From: Alectryocaccomicrobium faecavium
GTDB lineage: Bacteria > Bacillota > Clostridia > Christensenellales > Aristaeellaceae
Reading direction: 5' to 3'
DNA: 23,959 nt
Assembly: GCA_018713425.1 (NCBI GenBank)
Contig: DVOT01000217.1
Location: 1-23,959, forward strand
Position 1 is the stretch's first letter; every line of letters starts with the position of its first letter. Positions 1 through 6,826 of this stretch are shown here, one piece after another. A model generated the notes under the pieces. The model saw only the letters and a list, made by a program, of their open reading frames with translations. It had not been told where the DNA came from and did not search any database. A program made the translations under genes and the position numbers.

Positions 1-1262
1 CTAGCGGCGTCGTTCAGCTGCGGGATGAAAATCATGCCGGAGCGGCAGCTCATGGACTGGTTCACGCCATATTCCGCCAGCTTTGCGGAGGGCAGATCCG
101 CGTTTTTGATTTCGTCCACATAGTCCTTTTCGCCGTTTTCATCCACGGTGTAGGTCAAGCCTTCAATGCCCCAGTTGGTCAGGTCGACGATTTCATCGGA
201 ATACTGGTAGTCGATCATCTTCACAACCAGTTCCGGATATTCGGTGGCGGCGTTGACTACGATGCTAAAGCCCGTGCTCAAAGTCTGGCCAATCTCATGC
301 TCGCTCGCGCGGTAGCCAGGTTCGCCGTCCAGTGTCGCGGGCATGTTGATCATACCCCATTCCACATCGTACTCCTCGTTGAAGTTCAGCGTTTCAGAGA
401 ACGGAGAGCCATAGATGTACGAGCTGATGAAGTTCCTGCCCGTGAGGTACTTGGTGTAGAACTGGTCGGAAGTATCCGTCATCCATTCGGGATCCAGCAA
501 GCCTTCGCTGCTGAGCGTGTGCAGGTACTCCAACACCGCATAGTTGTCTTCCGCGTATTCGCGCGGGGCGTAGACGAATTTTTCCCCATCGTATACCATG
601 CTAAGGCCGGAGGAATACAGCTGGAACCAACGCGAAAGATCCTTCTCGCCGATGGTCACCGGATAGGAATCCGGGTACAGTTCCTTGAGTTGGCGCGCCA
701 CATCCAGGATTTCTTCCATGCTGGTGGGCACGGGGATGCCATGCTCCTCGAGCGTATCGAAGCGCACCGCCCAGCAGTGCTGCGTGCCAGCATCCGCAAC
801 GCTCTTCATGCCATCGGCAAAGCCATAGATGTTGCCGTCCGCCGCGGTGACCGCCATCCGGTTTTTCAAGCTGGCGTTCACGTACTGCATATAATACGAA
901 TCTTCCGGCAAATAGTCCAGCAGGTTCACGAGCATGCCCTGCATGCCGAATTCATTGACCTCGGTATAGCTCGCGCCGGAAACAAGGAAAGCGTCCGCCC
1001 AGTCGCCAGCGGCCAGGTACACGGGCATTTTCGTGTTGAATTCCGCGAAGGGCAGTTCTTCCCAGGTGATGTTCAGTTTCACGCCCAGGTAATCTTCCAT
1101 GCGGGCTTGCCATTCCTCTTCAATCGGCGTGCCAATCGGGCTGGCCGAGAAGATGGCGCGGTACAGCGTGAGGTCTACCGTTTCCGGATAGGCCTCATCG
1201 GCCAGCGCCCCGCCGGAGACGAGCAGCGCGAGAGTAAGGAGCAGTAGCATTGCCTTTTTCAT
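1..1262 (-). CDS. Extracellular solute-binding protein of a carbohydrate ABC transporter (3' end cut by window)
   Basis: About 420 residues are visible before the window edge and no stop is reached. It starts with a Sec-type signal peptide: Met-Lys-Lys, a hydrophobic core, then Gly-Ala-Leu-Ala before Asp22-Glu. No Cys follows the core, so the usual Bacillota lipobox is missing and signal peptidase I cleavage after the ALA is expected. The mature part reads as a large type-1 extracellular solute-binding protein of the LplA/YtcQ kind, with Trp/Tyr-rich stretches and a central region describing a two-lobed binder. An ATG at 1262 is preceded by GGAGGAG at a good distance. It is the last visible gene after two permeases, 53 bp downstream of the second, so it should capture the sugar or oligosaccharide for them outside the membrane. 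The substrate cannot be read from sequence. Confidence 0.9.
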   Translation of the reverse strand, partial: MKKAMLLLLTLALLVSGGALADEAYPETVDLTLYRAIFSASPIGTPIEEEWQARMEDYLGVKLNITWEELPFAEFNTKMPVYLAAGDWADAFLVSGASYTEVNEFGMQGMLVNLLDYLPEDSYYMQYVNASLKNRMAVTAADGNIYGFADGMKSVADAGTQHCWAVRFDTLEEHGIPVPTSMEEILDVARQLKELYPDSYPVTIGEKDLSRWFQLYSSGLSMVYDGEKFVYAPREYAEDNYAVLEYLHTLSSEGLLDPEWMTDTSDQFYTKYLTGRNFISSYIYGSPFSETLNFNEEYDVEWGMINMPATLDGEPGYRASEHEIGQTLSTGFSIVVNAATEYPELVVKMIDYQYSDEIVDLTNWGIEGLTYTVDENGEKDYVDEIKNADLPSAKLAEYGVNQSMSCRSGMIFIPQLNDAA

Positions 1263-1315
1263 ACGATCGATCTCCTCCATGCATTTTTTATGAAACGCCG
1301 CTTGCGCGCGCGTTA

Positions 1316-2206
1316 TCATCCCTTGATGGCGCCAATCATAACGCCCTTGGCAAAGTGCTTTTGGATAAACGGGTATACCACCAGGATGGGCGCCATGGCC
1401 AGCACAACCGCTGCCATCTGCGCGTTCTTCGTGTGCATGCCAAAAGACGTGGCAAAAATCGCGGCGATGCTATCGGAATACATTGCGCCCATGTCTTCCT
1501 GCACCACCAGGCGGCGCAGAACCATCTGCAGCGGATAGCGGTTTTTGTCCGTGAGATAGAGCAGGGCGTTGAACCAGCTGTTCCAATGGCCTACCATGGT
1601 GAACAGGAAAAACGTGGCCAGCAAGGGCTTGCTCAGCGGCAGAATGATGCGCGCCCAGATCACGGGCTCGATCGCCCCGTCCACGCGGGCGGATTCGTGC
1701 AGCGAGGCCGGGATGCCCTGGAAGAACGAGCGGAACACAAAGGTGTTGTAGGCGCTCACACAGCCGGGCAACACCATCACCCAATAGGTGTTGAACATGT
1801 TCAGCTGCTTGAGCAGGATGAACGTGGGAATCATGCCGCCGCTGATGAACATGGTGATGGAAAGGATCAGCGTGATCCCCTTCTTCAGCACGAATTGCGG
1901 CTGCGACAGCGGATAGGCGATCAGCGAAGTAAAGGTGAGCGTGAGCGCCGTGCCGCCCAGCGCGTAGGCGATGGTCCAGCCGTAAGAGTGGATCAGTTCC
2001 GCGTCGCGCAGCATATATTGATAGCCCGATACGTTGAAGCCGTGCGGCCGCCAGGTTACAAGGCCCGCGTCAATGGCGCTCTTGCTGCTTAAAGAAATGG
2101 CGAGCACATTGACCAGCGGATAAAGCATAACGATGGTGAGCAGCACGAGAAAAATGGTGTTTGCCACATCAAAACATGTGCCGCCCACGCTGCGATAGCG
2201 TTTCAT
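1316..2206 (-). CDS. Carbohydrate ABC transporter permease (LplC/YtcP-like)
   Basis: A 296-residue integral membrane protein of the binding-protein-dependent transport permease family, with about six hydrophobic segments. The EAA loop that contacts the ATPase is visible in the C-terminal half, in the stretch beginning SLHESARVDGA and ending ILPLSKP. The reading frame is open upstream to 2239, but the ATG at 2206 has AAGGGGG seven bases before it and gives the typical MKRYRS N-terminus, so I chose it. It follows the other permease by 26 bp and precedes the solute-binding protein by 53 bp. It forms the second half of the translocation channel. No ATP-binding gene is in this operon, which is normal for this subfamily because a shared MsmX-type ATPase encoded elsewhere usually energises it. 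Confidence 0.93.
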   Translation of the reverse strand: MKRYRSVGGTCFDVANTIFLVLLTIVMLYPLVNVLAISLSSKSAIDAGLVTWRPHGFNVSGYQYMLRDAELIHSYGWTIAYALGGTALTLTFTSLIAYPLSQPQFVLKKGITLILSITMFISGGMIPTFILLKQLNMFNTYWVMVLPGCVSAYNTFVFRSFFQGIPASLHESARVDGAIEPVIWARIILPLSKPLLATFFLFTMVGHWNSWFNALLYLTDKNRYPLQMVLRRLVVQEDMGAMYSDSIAAIFATSFGMHTKNAQMAAVVLAMAPILVVYPFIQKHFAKGVMIGAIKG

Positions 2207-2232
2207 TCCATATCCCCCTTTTCGCCTGGGAA

Positions 2233-3159
2233 TTACCACAAGCTATATTCCGTAACCGTCTTGGAGATTTTGTTCGCCATAACCACCAGGAGCAACGACA
2301 GGACGGAAGTCATCAAGCCCACGGCCGCACTATAGCTAAAGCGGCTGCTCTCGATGCCCTCGCGATACACATACGTGCCGATCACGTCCGCCGTTTCGAA
2401 CACTTGCGCGTTGTACATCAGCAGGATCTTCTCCGTATCGCTATTCAAAATGCCCTGTATATTCAAAATCATCAATACGATCACGGTGGGCAAAATGGAA
2501 GGAAGCGTGACATTCCACGCCTGCTGCCAACGGTTGGCGCCATCGATCACCGCCGCTTCGTACAGCTCCGGCGCCACACCGGAAAGCGCCGCCAGGTAAA
2601 TGATGGTTCCCCAGCCCACGCCCTGCCATATGCCGGAGGCGATGTATAGCGTGCGGAACCATTCCGGCCGGCTCATAAACGTAATTGACGTACCGCCAAA
2701 CCATTCAATGGCGCGGTTGATGATGCCGTCCATTGCCGTGATGTTCTTCAGCAAGCCGATCATGATCACCGTGGAGATAAAGTGCGGCAAATACGATATG
2801 GTCTGCACCACTTTTTTGAACGGCTGATTTTGCACTTCATTCAGCAAAAGCGCCAGCACAATGGGCGCGGGGAAGGAGAAAATGAAGCTATACAAGCTCA
2901 AAAACAGCGTGTTACGAATGATGCGCCAGGCGAACGCATTTTGGAAGAATTGCTCAAAATAGCGCAGGCCGACCCAATCGCTGCCCAAAATGCCAAACGC
3001 GGGCTTATAGTTTTTGAACGCCACAATGATCCCATATAAAGGAAAATAATGGAAGATGATGATGGTGGCAAGCGCGGGAACCGTCATCAGAACCAGCCAG
3101 CGTTGCTGCACAAAGCGCCGGACAAAAACGGAACCATAGGGGCTGGATTTCTGCCTCAA
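2233..3159 (-). CDS. Sugar ABC transporter permease (LplB-like)
   Basis: A 308-residue membrane permease with an N-terminal hydrophobic segment after RRFVQQRW. The conserved early motif FHYFPLYGIIVAFKNY is typical of the LplB group. The EAA loop is at ELYEAAVIDGANRW followed by LPSILP. The start codon is TTG at 3159. No ATG lies nearby, and AAGGAGG sits seven bases upstream, so the TTG start is well supported. It is the first gene of the transporter operon and pairs with the downstream permease to form the channel. The upstream 195 bp hold the promoter region with a palindrome and the terminator of the preceding cassette. Confidence 0.93.
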   Translation of the reverse strand: MRQKSSPYGSVFVRRFVQQRWLVLMTVPALATIIIFHYFPLYGIIVAFKNYKPAFGILGSDWVGLRYFEQFFQNAFAWRIIRNTLFLSLYSFIFSFPAPIVLALLLNEVQNQPFKKVVQTISYLPHFISTVIMIGLLKNITAMDGIINRAIEWFGGTSITFMSRPEWFRTLYIASGIWQGVGWGTIIYLAALSGVAPELYEAAVIDGANRWQQAWNVTLPSILPTVIVLMILNIQGILNSDTEKILLMYNAQVFETADVIGTYVYREGIESSRFSYSAAVGLMTSVLSLLLVVMANKISKTVTEYSLW

Positions 3160-3182
3160 GCGGAGCCCTCCTTCGTAAATTT

Positions 3183-3220
3183 TGTAAATATATAATTACA
3201 CAAAGGGCTTTTGCTGTCAA
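3183..3220 (-). promoter_or_regulatory. Promoter/operator region of the sugar ABC transporter operon
   Basis: On the minus strand a perfect TTGACA -35 lies at 3215-3220. The AT-rich stretch that follows is a near-perfect 18-bp palindrome, 3183-3200 (TGTAA, eight bases, TTACA), with only one mismatched pair. No consensus -10 sits at exactly 17 bp: TAATTA is at 16 and TATATT at 22. The palindrome covers the -10/start region, where a repressor would block initiation. Assigning it as an operator is inference. Confidence 0.55.
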
Positions 3221-3293
3221 GAAACAGTTTTTACGCTTATGTGCACCGTTTGCGATTTCGCCCAAAGCACGGCGTATTTCCCCCGGGAACCAT

Positions 3294-3338
3294 AAAAAGC
3301 GCCCTTCCGCCTGCTGATTTTGCAACATGCGGAAGGGC
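3294..3338 (-). terminator. Rho-independent terminator of the five-gene cassette
   Basis: On the minus strand a 10-bp perfect stem (GCCCTTCCGC with GCGGAAGGGC, arms 3329-3338 and 3301-3310) encloses an 18-base loop and is followed by GC then a TTTTT run. It starts 18 bp after the stop of the ParB-like gene, so it ends the cassette transcript and separates it from the ABC transporter promoter. Confidence 0.8.
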
Positions 3339-3355
3339 TCCTTTGGCTGCGGGCG

Positions 3356-3922
3356 CTACGGTTGTTCTTCTCCCGGTTCACTCCCCTTTTCGCGTTCCTG
3401 TTCTTCCTCCTCCAGCCGCCGTTCAAATTCTTCCCAGGAGTGGGAAAACACGTGCCCGGCAAACGCGTCGCGCAAACCGCTGATCTGTTTCAGGCGGATG
3501 ACCTCGTCCAGCTCCATGCCCAGATACTTGCAAATGCGCTCATCCTCCCAGCCGCGCGCGGCGAGCGAGCAAACGATGTGCGACATGTCCACAATCTGGT
3601 GCGTGCCGCGGGCGCGATTGTGGCGGATGGTGCTGGCAATGCGCTCCTCGATGGGCTTGTCGATCACCGTTACGGGAACCTTGTCCAGATGGAAATAGTC
3701 CCGCGCGCACAGATAGCGGTGGAAACCATCGACGATTTCGTAAACGTCGCGCTCGGCGTTGTAATAGGCTACAATGGGCTGGGTAAAGCCGTCTTCCTCA
3801 ATGGAAATTTTTAGCAGCTTCAGTTCTGGCGCGGCCATGCGATTGGGGTTGTAATCGTTGGCCTCCAATTTATCGAGCGGCAGCATGCGCACATTCATCA
3901 CGGGGAACTCAATCGGCTTCAT
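3356..3922 (-). CDS. ParB-like nuclease-domain protein (IbrB-like), last gene of the cassette
   Basis: A 188-residue protein. Residues ~10-105 form a ParB/sulfiredoxin-fold domain: LDKLEANDYNPN at the front, IEEDGFTQPIV around 41-51, the nucleotide-binding DGFHR signature at 65-69 and a HNRARGTHQ helix near 101-109. A helix-turn-helix-like helical part follows, and the C-terminus is a Glu-rich charged tail from ~163. The domain resembles IbrB, the partner of IbrA in E. coli, rather than chromosomal ParB; there is no ParA and no parS site nearby. ParB-fold domains bind or hydrolyse NTP and can sense DNA; which applies here is unknown. The ATG at 3922 has GGAGGT five bases upstream and overlaps the end of the preceding gene by 14 bp, indicating coupled translation. 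Confidence 0.85.
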   Translation of the reverse strand: MKPIEFPVMNVRMLPLDKLEANDYNPNRMAAPELKLLKISIEEDGFTQPIVAYYNAERDVYEIVDGFHRYLCARDYFHLDKVPVTVIDKPIEERIASTIRHNRARGTHQIVDMSHIVCSLAARGWEDERICKYLGMELDEVIRLKQISGLRDAFAGHVFSHSWEEFERRLEEEEQEREKGSEPGEEQP

Positions 3923-4259
3923 AGCGCACCTCCAAAAAGTTCTTGCGGTGCGGCGCGGTCACAAAGCCCAGCGCCTCAAAGGCGTCCCGGTAAGCGCGGG
4001 GAACGATGCCGCCGCGCACTGCGCCGTCTTGCAACATGGCGGCCAGAAGCTCTTTGGCGCGCGCTTCATCCTCCGCCCAGAAATTGCGGATGGAACCGCT
4101 CAGCAGCGAAGCCGCCCCGCCTTCCGTCACAAACCAGATTTTGCCCGGATCGTCGTAAAAACGATCCCGCGTTTGCCGCTCGATTTTTCGCGAACCAAAG
4201 TATGGCCCCACCAGCAAATAAAAGTTTGGGTCGCTACGATTCGTCCGCACGACGCACAT
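3909..4259 (-). CDS. 116-aa protein of unknown function between IbrA- and IbrB-like genes
   Basis: I do not firmly recognise this family. It is a small soluble protein of 116 residues with a basic N-terminal third, a central FVTEGGAASLLSGS strand-turn, an Ala/Glu-rich helix (~64-77) and a C-terminal YRDAFEALGFVTAP...FLEVRYE pattern. That tail resembles the last strands of a GNAT acetyltransferase. However, the protein is shorter than usual GNATs and no acetyl-CoA loop (Q/RxxGxG/A) is visible, so this is only a hint. The reading frame extends upstream to 4403. The ATG at 4259 has AAGGAGG six bases before it, whereas the ATG at 4265 abuts the site, so 4259 is the start. It overlaps the IbrA-like gene by 26 bp and the ParB-like gene by 14 bp, so it is a genuine cassette member. 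Confidence 0.75.
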   Translation of the reverse strand: MCVVRTNRSDPNFYLLVGPYFGSRKIERQTRDRFYDDPGKIWFVTEGGAASLLSGSIRNFWAEDEARAKELLAAMLQDGAVRGGIVPRAYRDAFEALGFVTAPHRKNFLEVRYEAD

Positions 4260-5568
4260 GCGCATCCTCCTTTTCCATAACCTCATAGCGGTCGAGAAAG
4301 CGCATGAGATCCTTATCGCCCTGCGCTTCCTCGCGGGTGAGAAAATTCTTCCAGCGCCCGATAAAGGCGCGGAGCTTGGCCTCATCGGATTTGGTTTGGG
4401 CAAACGAGAGCCGCTTCATATAGAAATCGTTCTTTTCCAGCGCCCGCGCCACCCGCCGCCAGCTAATCGCTTTCTTTTGCGATTCCAGGCTCCGGTCCGC
4501 CGTATCGGGGATGTTGCGCGGATCCAGTTGCTCCGTTTTTTCATACCAATGGATGAACTTTTTGATTTTGCGATAGTAGTGCAGCATGAGATCGCGGTTG
4601 TACAAGCCGATGCTTTCCAGCAAATACACCGTGTATTCTTCCCAGTTCATAAAATCCGGCTTGGAGGTGCGCAAATTGCCCAGGGCGCTGGTGCGACAAT
4701 AAATATTGCCAAAATTCACGCCGTTCACGCGGTTGAGCACTCGATTCCAGGTTTCCGGCTCCAGGGCCCGAAACTGATCCAGGCCGTTGCGCTGGTCGTC
4801 CCCATAGGGCTGACAAAGGCGCTGCTGATAAATGCTCAGCCCATTTTTGTACATAAGTTCGTAGATCTCGTTGTACTTAAAATTGAGCTGGCTCACCGCG
4901 CCCCAGATATCCTCACAGCGCCAATCGTAAATGGGATAAAAGTTGTAAACGCCATCGGCAATGCGCGTGGTCCAGTGTAGGCCGCATAGCTCCGTTTTGC
5001 GTTGCGCGAACGCAATGGTGGAAAAACGGTTTAGGCTCTCATCCGCGCGGATGCCAATGCCGCACGCGATGGGCACGCCCTTTTCCTGGTGGTACCAAAT
5101 GGCGAATTCCTTCACAAACTCCTCAAATTCCATGCCCTTGTGGAACCATTCCCACGGGCAATTGGCCGCGCAAATGGCATCCTCGGGCATTTCGCGCACC
5201 CAAAGATCGCGCTCATCCTCATCCCAGCAAATCCATTTGGGTTGCAGGGTGGATACCGCATTGCGCAGGGCCAGCGGCAGCGCCACATGATAAAATCGGT
5301 CGATAGAAGGCAAAGTTTTCAGTTCCTGAATATGGGCGATGGTATGCGCGTATTGGGCCTCCATATCGATATAAAGCACGTCGAAGCGCCGGCCCAACGG
5401 CCGCGCCACCAGATCGGCCAATTGCACCATCACACTGGAATCCTTGCCGCCCGAAGCCGCGAGATACACGGCCTCAAAATGCGCAAAGATCCACGCCAGG
5501 CGTTCCTTCGCCGCCGTGAGCACATCCTTCTCCAGATATACTTTGCCCAATGTTTTCACCTTCTCCAT
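4234..5568 (-). CDS. IbrA-like PP-loop ATPase, PAPS reductase family with DUF3440
   Basis: 444 residues. The PP-loop SGGKDS is at 39-44, followed by LYIDMEAQY at 65-73, the usual second nucleotide-site strand. A GMEFEEFV block lies near 145-152 and a GIGIRADESLNR block at 170-181, both typical of the DUF3440/IbrA group. A Cys-Ala-Ala-Asn-Cys pair is at 133-137. The C-terminal half is helical and Trp/Tyr-rich. PP-loop enzymes adenylate a substrate and often transfer sulfur; DndC, for instance, does this in DNA phosphorothioation. The substrate here is unknown. The frame runs upstream to 5613. I chose the Met at 5568 because MEKVKTLGKVYLEKDV matches the family start; its ribosome site is weak (GAGCGGA). 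It overlaps the upstream SNF2-like frame by 95 bp and the next gene by 26 bp. Confidence 0.88.
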   Translation of the reverse strand: MEKVKTLGKVYLEKDVLTAAKERLAWIFAHFEAVYLAASGGKDSSVMVQLADLVARPLGRRFDVLYIDMEAQYAHTIAHIQELKTLPSIDRFYHVALPLALRNAVSTLQPKWICWDEDERDLWVREMPEDAICAANCPWEWFHKGMEFEEFVKEFAIWYHQEKGVPIACGIGIRADESLNRFSTIAFAQRKTELCGLHWTTRIADGVYNFYPIYDWRCEDIWGAVSQLNFKYNEIYELMYKNGLSIYQQRLCQPYGDDQRNGLDQFRALEPETWNRVLNRVNGVNFGNIYCRTSALGNLRTSKPDFMNWEEYTVYLLESIGLYNRDLMLHYYRKIKKFIHWYEKTEQLDPRNIPDTADRSLESQKKAISWRRVARALEKNDFYMKRLSFAQTKSDEAKLRAFIGRWKNFLTREEAQGDKDLMRFLDRYEVMEKEDAHVRRADES

Positions 5569-6826
5569 ACAGCCATTTCCGCTCGCCCTGGGCGATCTGC
5601 GCCCGCAAAACATCCACCAAGCTTTCTTTTTTCCATATACAGCGCACGATCTGCTCGTCTATCGTGTTCGCCGCCACCAGATTGATCACCGTGCGCGCGG
5701 AAGGCGCTTCTTCCTTATCGCGCCGCTTGGCCCAGTCCCAATGATGGCTATAATAAATCAGCACGTTCGCGCCGTGGTGCATGTTCTTTGAAAAGGAAAG
5801 CTGGTTTTGCAACAGCAATCGCCGCCCTGCCGGCGCGCGCCGCCCGCCCAAATCCGCGCAAGCTTCCCCCAGCACGCGCAAAATATCGTTGCGCTCATGC
5901 TCATATTTGAACAAAATCAAAATCCGCTCGCGGGGATAGTGCCTGAGCACTTGCAACAGCGCCCGAATGCGCGGATTGCGCCAGGGCGTTTCATACATAG
6001 GCCGGGTTTGTAGGGGAAAATCCCGCTCTACAACGCGCCCGCAGACCACATGCTGCGCGGCATGGAGCAGCCGGTACACACCGGAGCGAGTGTGCCGCGC
6101 GGCCAGCAAAAAGCGCTCGATCACCTGGCGGTAGCATTGCAGCGCCGCGCTGCCCAACGGAAAACGCCATAGATATTCGCGGCGGTTCGGGCCGTCCAGC
6201 ATCATTTCTGAAAGCAACGCCTGAAACAAATATGGCTCCATCGCCGCCACCAATCGCCCCACATTGCAGCCATGCCGGTTACTGTCCATGTGGTTGGCCG
6301 AAAAGCTCCAGTAAGTGCGATAGCCCAAAATGCGCCAATCCAACACGCGCCACTGCGCATACAGATCCGCGATATCGCGCGTAAACGGCACTTCGCTGAG
6401 AATTAAGCGATAGGGGCATAGTTCGCTCAGCGCGATTGTACGCAATGTGCGCAGCGCGCTGGGATTTTTCACCAGCGTACTATCGTCTACAATGAGCATA
6501 ACCGGCTCTTCCCTGGCCCGCTCCGCCAATTCCTTTAGCGCCAGAGCGCTGTGCGAAAAGCTCTCGATACCGCGCACCCAAATGGCCTCCGTCCACTGCC
6601 CCGCGAGCCGCTCTAACTCGCCGCGCACCTTGGCGCGCCGCCGGTACGCACACAGCCAAATTGCGCCGGCGACTTTACCCGACGCGATGCGCAGCCGCGC
6701 AAGCTCCAACGCGATGCGCGCGTTGCCGCCTGGAATCTCGGAATACACCGCGCCCACGCGCAGCTTGCGCAATTTATCCACCGCGCGCATCTGATAGGGC
6801 GTCAAGCCTATCCGTTCATCCGTCAT
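5474..6826 (-). CDS. SNF2-like helicase-fold protein with degenerate ATPase motifs
   Basis: 450 residues aligning in order with SNF2-type superfamily 2 proteins but missing key residues. LTPYQMRAVDKL at 8-19 matches the Q-motif region. Walker A, normally DEMGxGKT, reads SEIPGGNA at 29-36, so the catalytic Lys and Thr are gone. Motif II, normally DEAH followed by KN, reads DDSTLVKNP at 114-122. Motif III, normally LTGTP, reads LSEVP at 143-147. The second RecA-like half is recognisable by RILILFKYEHERNDIL and by VAANTIDEQIV near the C-terminus, yet the QxxxRxxRxGQ motif VI is not conserved. It probably binds DNA or partners without normal ATP hydrolysis (inference). The ATG overlaps the previous stop by 11 bp. 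Its last ~30 residues overlap the IbrA-like gene in another frame. Confidence 0.8.
   Translation of the reverse strand: MTDERIGLTPYQMRAVDKLRKLRVGAVYSEIPGGNARIALELARLRIASGKVAGAIWLCAYRRRAKVRGELERLAGQWTEAIWVRGIESFSHSALALKELAERAREEPVMLIVDDSTLVKNPSALRTLRTIALSELCPYRLILSEVPFTRDIADLYAQWRVLDWRILGYRTYWSFSANHMDSNRHGCNVGRLVAAMEPYLFQALLSEMMLDGPNRREYLWRFPLGSAALQCYRQVIERFLLAARHTRSGVYRLLHAAQHVVCGRVVERDFPLQTRPMYETPWRNPRIRALLQVLRHYPRERILILFKYEHERNDILRVLGEACADLGGRRAPAGRRLLLQNQLSFSKNMHHGANVLIYYSHHWDWAKRRDKEEAPSARTVINLVAANTIDEQIVRCIWKKESLVDVLRAQIAQGERKWLYGEGENIGQSISGEGCAHGGEGTPGVDLCAF

Noticed and set aside
297..2092. Plus-strand frames opposite the solute-binding protein and permease genes
   Set aside because: They are antisense shadows; the minus strand carries clear transporter proteins with good ribosome sites.
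3356..3922. Chromosome or plasmid partition ParB
   Set aside because: No ParA, no parS-like repeats and the domain resembles IbrB; the position within an IbrA-like cassette fits better.
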